Assembly: GCA_945872065.1 (NCBI GenBank)
Contig: CAMBYH010000017.1
Coordinates: forward strand, 1-36,300
From: Arsukibacterium tuosuense
GTDB lineage: Bacteria; Pseudomonadota; Gammaproteobacteria; Steroidobacterales; GCA-2729495
Reading direction: 5' to 3'
DNA length: 36,300 bases
The notes under the pieces are model-generated. The model was not told the origin of the DNA and made no database searches. It saw nothing but the letters and a program-made list of their open reading frames with translations. This document shows positions 1 to 8,286 of this stretch, in pieces. The position numbers were made by a program, and so were the translations under genes. Each line of letters opens with the position of its first letter. The first letter of the stretch is position 1.

Positions 1-17
1 TTGCAAACCCGGTGCCT

Positions 18-46
18 CTTGAATTTCCGGCATCTGGCCCTATAAA
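18..46 (+). promoter_or_regulatory. Probable heat-shock (sigma32-like) promoter of htpG
   Basis: CTTGAAT at 18-24 is followed after 13 bases by CCCTATA at 38-44. This resembles the sigma32 pattern CTTGAAA-N13-17-CCCCATnT. The same bases also read as a sigma70-type pair, TTGAAT (19-24) and TATAAA (41-46) with a 16-base spacer. The gene begins at 79, so the 5' leader would be about 25-30 bases. Heat-shock control of htpG is established in enterobacteria; here it is inferred from the motif and its position. Confidence 0.5.
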
Positions 47-78
47 GGCCACTCCGGATCTTCAAGGTACCTAGGCCC

Positions 79-1962
79 ATGTCCGTCGCTGCGCGCGAAA
101 CCCACGGTTTTCAGGCCGAGGTGCAGAAACTCCTGCACCTCATGATTCACTCCCTCTACAGCAACCGGGAGATCTTCCTCCGGGAGCTGATCTCCAATGC
201 CTCCGATGCCGCCGACCGGCTGCGCTTCGAGGCGCTGGCCAACCCGGCGCTGCTGGAGCCCGATTCCGACCTGAAAGTCCGGGTGGAGTACGACGGGGCG
301 GCGAAGACCGTGTCCGTGGTCGACAACGGCATCGGCATGACCCGGGAGGAAGTGATCCGCCAGCTCGGCACCATCGCCCGCTCCGGCACCGGGGAGTTCA
401 TCAGCCAGCTCAGTGGCGAGCAGAAGAAGGATGCCAACCTCATCGGCCAGTTCGGCGTGGGGTTCTACTCAGCCTTCATCGTGGCTGACCGGGTGGTCGT
501 GGAAACCCGCCGGGCGGGCGCCGCCGCCAGCGAAGGCGTGCACTGGGAGTCCGACGGGCAGGGCGAGTACAGCGTCGAGAATATCGAGCGTACGGAGCGG
601 GGCACCCGGGTGACTCTGCATCTGCGGGAAGACGCCGCCGAGTACGCTGACGAGTTCCGGCTGCGGAGCCTGATCCGCAAGTACTCCGACCACATTGCCT
701 TCCCTGTGGTGATGACCAGCACCGCCGAAGAGGGGGAAGCGAAGGAGGAGGCAGCCAACGAGGCCAAAGCCCTCTGGACCCGGCCCCGCACCGAGATCAC
801 CGATGCGGAGTATCAGGAGTTCTACCGCCACGTCTCTCACGACTTCCAGGAGCCGCTCACCTGGAGCCACAACAAGGTTGAGGGCAAGCGGGAGTACGTC
901 AGCCTGCTCTACGTGCCGGCCCGGGCGCCCTGGGACCTGTGGAACCGCGCCGGTTCCCGGGGGCTCAAGCTCTACGTCAAGCGCGTCTTCATCATGGACG
1001 ACGCCGAGCAGTTTCTACCCCTCTACCTGCGCTTCGTTCGCGGCGTCGTCGACTCTGGCGACCTGTCCCTGAATGTCTCCCGGGAGCTGCTCCAGCAGGA
1101 TGCAGTGGTCGAGTCGATGAAGGCGGCACTCACCAAGCGCGTGCTGGACATGCTGGAGAAGCTGTCCAGGGACGATCCGGCGAAGTACGCCACATTCTGG
1201 AAGGAGTTTGGTCGCGTCCTGAAAGAGGGCCCCGCCGAGGACCACGCAAACCGGGAGAAGGTTGCTGCGTTGTTGCGCTTTTCCAGCACCCACAACGACA
1301 GCGCCACGCCGGACCAGTCCCTGGCCGATTACATCGGTCGCCGCAAGGGCGGTGACGAGGGCGGCAAGAAGGTCATCTGGTACCTCACGGCTGACAGCTT
1401 CAACGCCGCCCGTTCCAGCCCGCATCTGGAAGTGTTCCGCAAGCGGGGTATCGAGGTGTTTCTGCTCACCGACACCATCGACGAATGGCTGATTGGGCAC
1501 CTGGGCGAGTTCGACGGGCACGAGTTCCGGGATGTGAAGCGCGGCGAGCTGGAGCTGGACGGTGGCGACGAGCCCGAAGCGGCAACCCCAAAGCCCGACG
1601 CGGGGGAGCACCAGGCGCTCCTGGACCGGCTGAAACAGACCCTGGGCACACAGGTCCAGGACGTGCGCGCGACAGACCGCCTCAGCGAATCCGCGGCGTG
1701 CCTGGTCATTGGCGAACATGAGATGGGCGCCCAGATGCGCAAGCTGATGCAGGCTACCGGGCAGACGGTCCCGGAGGCCAAGCCGATTCTCGAGGTGAAT
1801 CCCGCACATCCGTTGCTTAAGCGGCTGGCTGGTGAGACGGATGAGGCCCGTTTTGCGGATCTGGCCCTGCTGATTGTCGATCAGGCGCACCTGGCGGAAG
1901 GCGGACAGCTGGACGATCCGGGCGCGTTTGTGCAGCGGCTGAACCGCATCCTGCTGGGCTAG
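79..1962 (+). CDS. htpG: Molecular chaperone HtpG (bacterial Hsp90)
   Basis: A cytosolic ATP-dependent chaperone that acts late in folding and remodels client proteins, often with DnaK. The product has 627 residues, close to the usual length of about 620-640. The N-terminal GHKL ATPase domain is complete: [16 protein letters not shown] near residues 30-45 with the catalytic Glu and Mg-binding Asn, DNGIGM near 82-87, and [11 protein letters not shown] near 120-130. The middle domain has the conserved [16 protein letters not shown] loop near 325-340, and the C-terminal dimerisation region follows. The ATG at 79 gives the expected short N-terminus, with AAGG about 11 bases upstream. It is monocistronic here: a perfect 28-bp inverted repeat begins 3 bases after its stop codon. 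A sigma32-like promoter lies at 18-46. Confidence 0.97.
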   Translation: MSVAARETHGFQAEVQKLLHLMIHSLYSNREIFLRELISNASDAADRLRFEALANPALLEPDSDLKVRVEYDGAAKTVSVVDNGIGMTREEVIRQLGTIARSGTGEFISQLSGEQKKDANLIGQFGVGFYSAFIVADRVVVETRRAGAAASEGVHWESDGQGEYSVENIERTERGTRVTLHLREDAAEYADEFRLRSLIRKYSDHIAFPVVMTSTAEEGEAKEEAANEAKALWTRPRTEITDAEYQEFYRHVSHDFQEPLTWSHNKVEGKREYVSLLYVPARAPWDLWNRAGSRGLKLYVKRVFIMDDAEQFLPLYLRFVRGVVDSGDLSLNVSRELLQQDAVVESMKAALTKRVLDMLEKLSRDDPAKYATFWKEFGRVLKEGPAEDHANREKVAALLRFSSTHNDSATPDQSLADYIGRRKGGDEGGKKVIWYLTADSFNAARSSPHLEVFRKRGIEVFLLTDTIDEWLIGHLGEFDGHEFRDVKRGELELDGGDEPEAATPKPDAGEHQALLDRLKQTLGTQVQDVRATDRLSESAACLVIGEHEMGAQMRKLMQATGQTVPEAKPILEVNPAHPLLKRLAGETDEARFADLALLIVDQAHLAEGGQLDDPGAFVQRLNRILLG

Positions 1963-1964
1963 AG

Positions 1965-2028
1965 AACCTGTAGGAGCGCCTTTAGGCGCGATAGATCGTC
2001 ATCGCGCCTAAAGGCGCTCCTACAGGTT
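1965..2028. repeat. REP-like palindrome, perfect 28-bp arms
   Basis: Arms 1965-1992 and 2001-2028 are exact reverse complements around an 8-base loop (1993-2000). The core is GTAGGAGCGCCTTTAGGCGC and its complement. GTAG followed by GGAGC is typical of gammaproteobacterial REP/BIME elements mobilised by RAYT (TnpA-REP) transposases; no such gene is in the window. The element fills the space between htpG and the hydrolase at 2041 and could act as a transcriptional stop or mRNA-stabilising hairpin. A second, slightly diverged copy is at 3155-3208. Confidence 0.85.
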
Positions 2029-2040
2029 AACCTCTCCCCC

Positions 2041-2703
2041 ATGAGCAATGGCACAGCAGCCCGCGAAGCCTTGACGCTCGACGGTCCGGCGGGCTATCTC
2101 GAGGCACTGCTCGACACGCCCCCCATACGGCCTCATGCCCCGCTGGCGCCGGCAGTGGCCGTTGTGTGTCACCCCCACCCCCAGCACCAGGGAACCATGC
2201 TGAACAAGGTTGTGCATACCCTCAGTCGCGCACTGTCCGACCTGGGTATCCCGGTGGTCCGCTTCAACTTTCGAGGCGTCGGGGCGAGTGAGGGTGCTTA
2301 CGCGGATGGCATTGGCGAAACCGAGGATGTGCTCGCCGTAGCGGCCTGGGCACAGCAGCGCTTTCCTGGCGCCGAACTGTGGCTGGCCGGGTTCTCCTTC
2401 GGGGCCGCCGTGGCGATCCGGGCGGCACTTGCCAGTCCCTGCCGGCAGTTGATCAGCGTGGCACCGCCGGTAGCACGGATGGCGGCGCTGCTGGCGGGGG
2501 CCCGTCCCACCTGCCCCTGGCTGCTGATCCAGGGTGAGGCGGACGAGGTGGTGGCGGCCGCCGACGTGGTGGCCTGGGCCCGGGAGCTTGCGCCGCCGCC
2601 GGATCTGGTTTTGCTGCCGGACGTGGGCCACTTCTTCCACGGCCGGCTGACGCTTCTTCGGGACACGGTGGTCACCCGTGTGGTGCGGCCGGTGGTGCAC
2701 TGA
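2041..2703 (+). CDS. Alpha/beta-fold hydrolase (dienelactone hydrolase-like, COG2945 type)
   Basis: A small cytosolic alpha/beta hydrolase of 220 residues, substrate unknown. The N-terminal motif VVCHPHPQHQGTM (near 40-52) and FRGVGASEG (near 76-84) are typical of this family. The nucleophile elbow is GFSFGAA near 119-125. A later Asp in GEADEVV (near 169-175) and a His in DVGHFFHG (near 199-206) complete a plausible Ser-Asp-His triad. The stop codon overlaps the next start (TGATG), so it is translationally coupled to the TerB-like gene. Oddly, the start lies 12 bases after the REP palindrome and is preceded by CCTCTCCCCC, so no Shine-Dalgarno is visible. Family membership is firm; function is not. 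Confidence 0.88.
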   Translation: MSNGTAAREALTLDGPAGYLEALLDTPPIRPHAPLAPAVAVVCHPHPQHQGTMLNKVVHTLSRALSDLGIPVVRFNFRGVGASEGAYADGIGETEDVLAVAAWAQQRFPGAELWLAGFSFGAAVAIRAALASPCRQLISVAPPVARMAALLAGARPTCPWLLIQGEADEVVAAADVVAWARELAPPPDLVLLPDVGHFFHGRLTLLRDTVVTRVVRPVVH

Positions 2704-3158
2704 TGCTGAGCCGCCTGCGCCAGTTTCTCGACGTGGCCCGCGCACCGCTTGCCCAGGCAGATCCGGCTGCGGGTACACGCCTCGCGGTTGCCGCTTTGCT
2801 GGTCGAACTGGCGCGGGCTGACCACGACGAACAGGCCGTTGAGCACGCGGCTATCACCGGCCTGGTCGCCCGGCACTTTCAGCTTGATCCTCCGGCGGCT
2901 GAGGAGTTGCTGGTCGAGGCCCGGGCCGCTGTGGACCAGGCGGTGTCGCTGCGGGAGTTCACCGCCCCGCTGCACGAAAATCTCTCCTACCCCGACAAGC
3001 TCAGCATCATTGCGATGCTCTGGGATGTGGCCCTCGAGGATCGGACTTTGGACAAGTACGAGGACTATCTCGTCACCAAGGTGGCGGAGCTGCTCTATGT
3101 CAGCCGCGGGGATGTGGTTCGCCTCCGGTACGAGGCCGGGCAGCGGCGAGCCCCGTAG
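2703..3158 (+). CDS. TerB-like family protein
   Basis: A 151-residue, mostly helical soluble protein resembling the TerB-like group (COG4103). The acidic helices ELARADHDEQAVEH (near 35-48) and AMLWDVALEDRTLDKYED (near 102-119) match the two TerB-type repeats, whose acidic residues bind metal in TerB. Its role is unknown, and the tellurite-resistance name is historical. Its ATG overlaps the stop of the upstream hydrolase by one base (TGATG), so the two are probably one operon. The TAG stop at 3156-3158 lies in the GTAG end of the REP-like palindrome. The C-terminus (after about RRAP) may therefore have been set by insertion of that element. Confidence 0.8.
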   Translation: MLSRLRQFLDVARAPLAQADPAAGTRLAVAALLVELARADHDEQAVEHAAITGLVARHFQLDPPAAEELLVEARAAVDQAVSLREFTAPLHENLSYPDKLSIIAMLWDVALEDRTLDKYEDYLVTKVAELLYVSRGDVVRLRYEAGQRRAP

Positions 3159-3208
3159 GAGCGCCTTTAGGCACGAAACCTATTGATCGCGCCTAAAGGC
3201 GCTCCTAC
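3155..3208. repeat. REP-like palindrome between convergent genes; provides both stop codons
   Basis: Arms 3155-3176 and 3187-3208 are 22 bases with one mismatch, around a 10-base loop (3177-3186). The sequence matches the element at 1965-2028 (GTAGGAGCGCCTTTAGGC core). The GTAG at the left end supplies the TAG stop of the TerB-like gene (3156-3158). The complementary GTAG at the right end supplies the TAG stop of the minus-strand DUF4426 gene (3205-3207). It lies exactly between two convergent genes, where a bidirectional terminator would be expected, and may serve as one. Confidence 0.85.
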
Positions 3209-3744
3209 TTGCCGTAGAACTGCCGCTGGAAGCGCAGCGAGAGGCGGCTGGTCGTCTCGACGGGGGTCGCGTCCACGGTGAACACCAGGGTCTCGTCATT
3301 GGCCACCGACACGTCGCCAATGTAGTAGATGGCGTTACCTTCCCGGACTTCCCGCACCGTCAGATCCTTGGACTGACCGTTCAGATTGACGGCCTGGACC
3401 GTTACCGCGCCGGGCACCGGAGCTCCGGTCGTGCCTTCGGCCTTTTTCACCAGGGAAATGTTCACCAGGGCCCGGTTCGCACTGCGCGCGATGTTGTTCA
3501 TTTTGGCAATTTCGGGGGTCAGCGCATCGGTACGGAGCGCGTTGAAGTACACCACGTACTCGCCGAAATCCCGTGATGAGGCGGTGTCTGGCTCCACGGC
3601 AGGTGCGGCGGCACTGGCCTGGGGGGGCGTCGGGCCGGGGTCGCAGCCCGTTACCAGGCTGGCCATCAGGAGGCTCAAAATGGCGAGGCTGGCCAGGCGT
3701 GGTGTGTGGCCAATGCGGCTGGCAGATACGTTGTTCTCGTTCAT
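3205..3744 (-). CDS. DUF4426 domain lipoprotein
   Basis: A predicted 179-residue exported lipoprotein. The ATG at 3744 is chosen because AGGGGGAAAG lies about 10 bases upstream and it gives a compact signal peptide; an in-frame extension to 3777 lacks support. Residues 17-33 are hydrophobic and end in the lipobox VTGC with the lipidated Cys at 34. Asp follows at +2, which in E. coli favours inner-membrane retention. The mature part, from about residue 60 (FGEYVVYFNALRTDALTP), has the DUF4426 beta-rich pattern, including GNAIYYIGDVSV. It is the last gene of the yggS-proC-yggT operon; a homologue occupies this place in Pseudomonas as I recall. Its function is unknown. The stop codon falls in the REP palindrome. 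Confidence 0.85.
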   Translation of the reverse strand: MNENNVSASRIGHTPRLASLAILSLLMASLVTGCDPGPTPPQASAAAPAVEPDTASSRDFGEYVVYFNALRTDALTPEIAKMNNIARSANRALVNISLVKKAEGTTGAPVPGAVTVQAVNLNGQSKDLTVREVREGNAIYYIGDVSVANDETLVFTVDATPVETTSRLSLRFQRQFYGK

Positions 3745-3814
3745 GGCGCTCGCTTTCCCCCTGATAGTGGTCCTCAAGCAGGACCTCCTCAGAACTATAA
3801 ACCCTCGGCACGTC

Positions 3815-4387
3815 TCAGAACACTGACCGGCAAAGCATGCCCCCCAGGACCCGCTCCATGGGGAGCAGCATCGTCGCGGCCTGGAGGGCGATCAGGGCGA
3901 AAAGCGGGGACAGGTCGAGGCCACCAATCAGCGGAATCAGGCGCCGGAATGGCGCCAGGACCGGTTCCACGACCGCTGCCACGATGGCCCCTGCAGGGTT
4001 GTACCCGCCCGGGCTCACCCAGCTCAGGACCACGTAGAGGATGATCGACCAGGTAAAGACGCTCAGCCCGAGTTTGATAGTGGTCAGCCCCGCGAGCGCC
4101 AGGATCTGCCAGAGGGCCGGCTCACCGACGCAACCGAGGCGGACGAGCACCGCAGTGCCCGCCAGTTGCAGGCCGATGAGGGCGACGAGCGTCGTGGTAT
4201 CCAGGCGACCCATGGAAGGCAGGACGCGTCGGAGGGGGACCACCAGGGGATTGGTGACCCGCAGGATGAACTGCACGAGCGGATTGCGCTTGTCCACCGT
4301 TACCCACTGCAGCAGCAGGCGGAGGGCGAACGTGAGCACATAGAGGTCGAACAGCGTACGCAGGATAAAGATGAGAGGGTTCTGCAC
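3815..4387 (-). CDS. yggT: YggT family integral membrane protein
   Basis: A 190-residue inner-membrane protein with two YGGT repeats. Each repeat has a hydrophobic helix followed by a short amphipathic segment: LFDLYVLTFALRLLLQW then PLVVPLRRVLPSMG, and SIILYVVLSWVSPGG then PVLAPFRRLIPLIGGLD. The family has been linked to osmotic tolerance and, in other lineages, to cell-envelope or plastid division functions; no mechanism is settled. The start is GTG at 4387, five bases after the stop of proC, so it is part of the same operon. The DUF4426 gene follows after 70 bases. Confidence 0.92.
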   Translation of the reverse strand: MQNPLIFILRTLFDLYVLTFALRLLLQWVTVDKRNPLVQFILRVTNPLVVPLRRVLPSMGRLDTTTLVALIGLQLAGTAVLVRLGCVGEPALWQILALAGLTTIKLGLSVFTWSIILYVVLSWVSPGGYNPAGAIVAAVVEPVLAPFRRLIPLIGGLDLSPLFALIALQAATMLLPMERVLGGMLCRSVF

Positions 4388-4392
4388 TGTCT

Positions 4393-5229
4393 TCAGGTTC
4401 CCGGCGGCGAGCGCCCAAGTTCGGCTGACCGATCTCGGGCGGCAGTCAGGGCCGCAAGGACGATGGCGTCCAGATTGGCGGCCGCAAAGACTCGCAAGGC
4501 GGCTGCGGTGGTGCCACCTGGCGACGTTACGGCGGCCCGGAGCGCAGCCGGCTCGGCCCGGGTCTCGATGACCACCCGCGCGGCCCCGAGGGCGGTTTCC
4601 CGGGTCAGTGCTGCAGCGAGCTCCGGCGACAAGCCGAGCTCCACGGCCGCGCGTTCCATGTGCTCCATCAGGAGGTAGAAGTAGGCGGGCCCGCTGCCGG
4701 AAACGGCGGTCACGGCGTCCATCAGCGTTTCGTCCTGCAGCCAGACCGCCTGCCCGGTCGCTGCGGCTATGTACTGGGCTATGTCCCGCTCTCGGTCCCC
4801 GACGGTGGCTGACGCCGCGAGGCCGGAAATCCCGGCACCGATCGTGGCGGGCTGGTTCGGCATGACCCGCACGAGGGGCGTCTCCGGACCAAACCAGGTG
4901 CGCAGTGAACCCAGGGTAATGCCGGCGGCTACCGACAGGATGAGCTGCCCGCGGGGCCGTGCGCCGCTCGCCAGCTGGCGGGCAACCCCGGCCATGAGCT
5001 GGGGTTTGACGGCAAGCACCAGCACGTCGGCACTTTCTGTCACTTCCCTGTTGTCGCCATGAATGCCGACGCTGGCATGCAGGGCACCCACCTGCTCGAG
5101 CTGGGCAGGGTCCGGGTCGGCCACGTGCAGGCGGCTGGCCGGGTGGCCTGCCTGCAGGAGCCCCCGCACCAGGGACCGGGCCATGTTGCCGGCCCCGATC
5201 AGGCCAATAGTCAGGTGTTCAAAACTCAT
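4393..5229 (-). CDS. proC: Pyrroline-5-carboxylate reductase (last step of proline synthesis)
   Basis: Reduces 1-pyrroline-5-carboxylate to L-proline with NAD(P)H in the cytosol. The product has 278 residues, the usual size. The N-terminal Rossmann motif IGLIGAGNMARSLVRG is at about residues 8-23. VLAVKPQLM is near 70-78. The P5CR signature AVSGSGPAYFYLLMEHM lies near 164-180, followed by the helical dimerisation domain with TSPGGTTAAAL near 230-240. Its ATG overlaps the TGA of yggS (ATGA), showing translational coupling. The yggS-proC-yggT order is widely conserved in proteobacteria. Confidence 0.96.
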   Translation of the reverse strand: MSFEHLTIGLIGAGNMARSLVRGLLQAGHPASRLHVADPDPAQLEQVGALHASVGIHGDNREVTESADVLVLAVKPQLMAGVARQLASGARPRGQLILSVAAGITLGSLRTWFGPETPLVRVMPNQPATIGAGISGLAASATVGDRERDIAQYIAAATGQAVWLQDETLMDAVTAVSGSGPAYFYLLMEHMERAAVELGLSPELAAALTRETALGAARVVIETRAEPAALRAAVTSPGGTTAAALRVFAAANLDAIVLAALTAARDRSAELGRSPPGT

Positions 5230-5921
5230 TGCCGTGCGCCAAATAATGCCGTGCCGATGCGCACCATCGTACTGCCTTCCTCAATGGCGATCTCAAAATC
5301 ATCGGACATGCCCATGGACAGGGTATCCAGTGAGTGACCCCCGGCATTCAGCTGGCCGAACAGGCTGCGGGCCGCGCGGTACTCCTCACGCAGCGACGCG
5401 GTATCGAGTCCGGCCCGGGGCAGCAGCATGAGCCCGCGGAGTCTGAGGCGGGGGAGGCTGACGATCAGGTCGGCCAGGGATCCCGCATCACCCCGGGAGC
5501 AGCCGGCCCGGCCGGTCTCACCGGCCGCCCCGGCCTGGCCGGGCCCCAGCTGGATGCACACCTGCAGCGGTTCACTATAGTGGGGTCTCTGGGCGGAGAG
5601 GCGCTCCGCGATCCGGGCCCCCGTCACAGTCTGGGCCCAGGCAAAGCTGGCCGCGATCTCTCGCGTCTTGTTCGACTGGATCCGGCCGATGAAATGCCAG
5701 ACTGCATCACGCTCGACAGCCGCGATCTTGGGCAAGACTTCCTGCAGGTAGTTTTCGCCGAAGTCCCTGAGTCCCGCCGCGAGGCCGCTGCGGACGGCAG
5801 ACGCCGGCTGCCCCTTGCTGACCCCGACCAGGGTAACCGTGTCCGCCGGGCGTCCGGCGCGGGTCAATGCCCGGGCCATGCGGTCGCGAATTTCTCCCAG
5901 ATGATCCGTGATTCCCGTCAC
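5226..5921 (-). CDS. yggS: YggS family pyridoxal phosphate homeostasis protein
   Basis: A PLP-binding, non-enzymatic protein (PLPBP/YggS) that buffers vitamin B6 and affects amino-acid pools. It has 231 residues, as expected. The PLP lysine is in VTLVGVSKGQ near residue 36. The barrel motif WHFIGRIQSNKTR is near 72-84, and the C-terminal LSMGMSDDFEIAIEEGSTMVRIGTALFG near 200-228 is diagnostic. The start is GTG at 5921 with AGG about 8 bases upstream. It heads the operon with proC and is divergent from pilT across about 114 bases. An insert near residues 125-150, rich in Gly and Ala, is a little longer than in E. coli. Confidence 0.94.
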   Translation of the reverse strand: MTGITDHLGEIRDRMARALTRAGRPADTVTLVGVSKGQPASAVRSGLAAGLRDFGENYLQEVLPKIAAVERDAVWHFIGRIQSNKTREIAASFAWAQTVTGARIAERLSAQRPHYSEPLQVCIQLGPGQAGAAGETGRAGCSRGDAGSLADLIVSLPRLRLRGLMLLPRAGLDTASLREEYRAARSLFGQLNAGGHSLDTLSMGMSDDFEIAIEEGSTMVRIGTALFGARQ

Positions 5922-6035
5922 TACTGACCTGCCTGCCCGCCTGTACTATGTTCACAGCCCAATCCGGTTATGGAAACCGCGGGCTTGGGGCTGCGCTTGG
6001 GCTGTGCCTGGACTGTGTTAGGGGCTGGGGACAAA

Positions 6036-7076
6036 ATGGCTGTCGATATCGCGCAATTGCTGGCGTTTGCGGTGAAGAGCAAGGCCTCGGACCTGCATCT
6101 TTCCGCTGGTGTGCCGCCGATGATTCGGGTTGACGGGGACGTCAAGCGGGTCAACATGCCGGCCCTGGCGCACAAGGATGTTCATAGCATGGTCTATGAC
6201 ATCATGAACGACAAGCAGCGCAAAGACTTCGAGGAGTTTCTCGAGACCGATTTTTCCTTCGAGATTCCAAAACTGGCCCGCTTCCGGGTCAATGCCTTCA
6301 ACCAGCAGCGCGGCGCCGGCGCCGTCTTCCGGACCATTCCCTCGATCATCCAGACACTGGATGATCTCAAGTGCCCGCCAATCTTCCGCGACATCTCCAT
6401 GTACCCCCGCGGCATCGTGCTGGTCACCGGGCCTACGGGCTCGGGAAAGTCCACCACGCTGGCGGCGATGATCGACTACATCAATGACAACAAGCCCGAT
6501 CACATCCTCACCATTGAGGACCCGATCGAGTTTGTGCACGAGAGCAAGCGCTGCCTCATCAATCAGCGGGAAGTCCATAAGGACACGCTGGGATTCAGCG
6601 AGGCCCTGCGCTCGGCCCTGCGTGAAGACCCCGACGTGATTCTGGTCGGCGAAATGCGCGACCTCGAGACCATCAGGCTCGCCCTGACTGCAGCCGAGAC
6701 AGGCCATCTGGTCTTCGGTACCCTGCACACCAGCTCGGCCGCCAAGACCATGGACCGGATCATCGATGTCTTCCCGGCCCAGGAAAAGGAAATGGTGCGG
6801 TCCATGCTGTCCGAATCATTGCGCGCCGTCATTTCCCAGGCACTGCTGAAGCGCGTTGGTGGCGGACGTGTCGCTGCCCACGAAATCATGATTGGTACGC
6901 CGGCGATCCGGAACCTTATTCGCGAGGGCAAGGTGGCCCAGATGTACTCCTCGATCCAGACCGGCGTGAAGGAAGGGATGCAAACCCTTGACCAGTGCCT
7001 GCAGGACCTGCTCTCCAAAGGTGTCATTACCAAGGAAGAGGCCCGGTTCAAGGCGCAGAACAAGGACAGTTTCTAG
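6036..7076 (+). CDS. pilT: Type IV pilus retraction ATPase PilT
   Basis: A hexameric cytoplasmic ATPase that depolymerises the type IV pilus and powers twitching motility. The ATG at 6036 gives 346 residues starting MAVDIAQLLAFAV, matching PilT length (about 344); the in-frame extension to 5970 has no family counterpart. Walker A GPTGSGKST lies near residues 132-140, the Asp box TIEDPIEFVH follows, the Walker B region is VILVGEMRDLETIRLA, and the His box is TGHLVFGTLHTSS. AIRNLIREGK near 289 is the signature that separates PilT from PilU. It is divergent from yggS, as in Pseudomonas, and followed 39 bases later by pilU. Confidence 0.96.
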   Translation: MAVDIAQLLAFAVKSKASDLHLSAGVPPMIRVDGDVKRVNMPALAHKDVHSMVYDIMNDKQRKDFEEFLETDFSFEIPKLARFRVNAFNQQRGAGAVFRTIPSIIQTLDDLKCPPIFRDISMYPRGIVLVTGPTGSGKSTTLAAMIDYINDNKPDHILTIEDPIEFVHESKRCLINQREVHKDTLGFSEALRSALREDPDVILVGEMRDLETIRLALTAAETGHLVFGTLHTSSAAKTMDRIIDVFPAQEKEMVRSMLSESLRAVISQALLKRVGGGRVAAHEIMIGTPAIRNLIREGKVAQMYSSIQTGVKEGMQTLDQCLQDLLSKGVITKEEARFKAQNKDSF

Positions 7077-7085
7077 TACTGCGGT

Positions 7086-7100
7086 GGGCCGGAGCGGCCC
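7086..7100 (+). other. Small GC hairpin between pilT and pilU
   Basis: GGGCCG (7086-7091), loop GAG, CGGCCC (7095-7100): a perfect 6-bp stem. It sits 10 bases after the pilT stop and just before the pilU Shine-Dalgarno (CGGGAG at 7102-7107). No T run follows, so it is unlikely to be a full terminator. It could tune pilT mRNA stability or pilU translation. The call rests only on the inverted repeat. Confidence 0.3.
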
Positions 7101-7115
7101 CCGGGAGTTAATACG

Positions 7116-8276
7116 ATGGAACGCGATCAGGCGACCAAGCTGATTCAGGGCCTGTTGAAGAAGATGGTGGACAAGAACGGGTCCGACCTCTTCATTACTA
7201 CCGGCTTTCCACCCGCCATCAAGATCGATGGCGAGATCCATCGTGCTGCAGAGCAGGTCCTGACGAGTGACGAAAGCGCCGTCATCGTCCGTTCCATCAT
7301 GAATGACCGCCAGGCGCGGGATTTCGACGCTACGAAGGAATGCAATTTCGCCATCAGCCCCCAGGGCATCGGGCGGTTCCGGGTGAGCGCCTTTATTCAG
7401 CAGGGCCATGTGGGCGCCGTGCTCCGCCGTATTATCACCAAGATTCCGACGCTCGACGAACTCGAGTTGCCGGTCATCATGCAGGATGTCGCCCTGACGA
7501 AGCGCGGCCTCGTCATCGTGGTCGGTGCCACAGGCTCAGGCAAGTCCACCACGCTGGCGGCGATGGTCAATCACCGCAACATGAATACGCGCGGCCACAT
7601 TGTGACGGTCGAGGATCCCGTGGAGTACGTGCACCCCCACGGGCGGTGTGTGGTTACCCAGCGGGAAGTGGGTGTCGATACCGAGAGCTGGCAATCAGCG
7701 CTCAAGAACACACTGCGTCAGGCACCGGACGTCATCATGATCGGCGAGATCCGCGAACGGGAGACCATGGAGTACGGTATCCAGTTTGCCGAGACTGGCC
7801 ACCTCTGTCTCGCAACCCTGCATGCGAACAGTGCTAACCAGGCGCTCGACCGGATCATCAACTTCTTCCCTGAGGAGAAGCGCGGGCAGCTCCTGATGGA
7901 CATGTCTTTAAACGTCAAGGCCCTGATTTCCCAGCGGCTGATTCCGCGCCAGACGGGTGTAGGCCGGATCGCCGCGATGGAAGTGATGTTGCAGTCCCCG
8001 CTGATCTCGGACCTGATCTTCAAGGGCGACGTCACCCGCATCAAGGAGATCATGGCCAAGTCGAATCGCATGGGCATGCAGACCTTCGATCAGGATCTCT
8101 TTACCCTCTATGAGAACAACAAGATTTCCTATGCGGAAGCCATGTTGAACGCGGACTCGAAAAACGAACTGCGCCTGCGGGTCAAGCTTGAGAGCAAGCG
8201 CGACAGGACCGTCGCAGCAGACGACTCCGGCGGCCTGACTGTCATGGAAGAAGAGAAGAAGGCAGTGCGCTACTAG
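7116..8276 (+). CDS. pilU: PilT-dependent accessory retraction ATPase PilU
   Basis: A PilT paralogue that assists retraction under load. It has 386 residues. Walker A GATGSGKST is near residues 143-151, the Asp box TVEDPVEYVHPH follows, then the Walker B stretch VIMIGEIRERETME and His box TGHLCLATLHANSANQALDRII. SDLFITTGFPPAIKIDGE and GIGRFRVSAFIQQ near the N-terminus and LNADSKNELRL near the C-terminus match PilU of Pseudomonas as I recall it. A charged tail of about 25 residues after the core is longer than in PilT. SD CGGGAG is 8 bases before the ATG. It lies in an operon with pilT. Confidence 0.92.
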   Translation: MERDQATKLIQGLLKKMVDKNGSDLFITTGFPPAIKIDGEIHRAAEQVLTSDESAVIVRSIMNDRQARDFDATKECNFAISPQGIGRFRVSAFIQQGHVGAVLRRIITKIPTLDELELPVIMQDVALTKRGLVIVVGATGSGKSTTLAAMVNHRNMNTRGHIVTVEDPVEYVHPHGRCVVTQREVGVDTESWQSALKNTLRQAPDVIMIGEIRERETMEYGIQFAETGHLCLATLHANSANQALDRIINFFPEEKRGQLLMDMSLNVKALISQRLIPRQTGVGRIAAMEVMLQSPLISDLIFKGDVTRIKEIMAKSNRMGMQTFDQDLFTLYENNKISYAEAMLNADSKNELRLRVKLESKRDRTVAADDSGGLTVMEEEKKAVRY

Positions 8277-8286
8277 CGCTTCGACC

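Noticed and set aside
5970-6035. N-terminal extension of pilT starting METAGLG
   Set aside because: PilT proteins begin close to MDIAQLL; the ATG at 6036 gives the family length.
5922-6035. Possible sigma54 site (GG/GC spacing) upstream of pilT
   Set aside because: The G-rich run gives several poor matches and none has the TGGCAC-N5-TTGC form.
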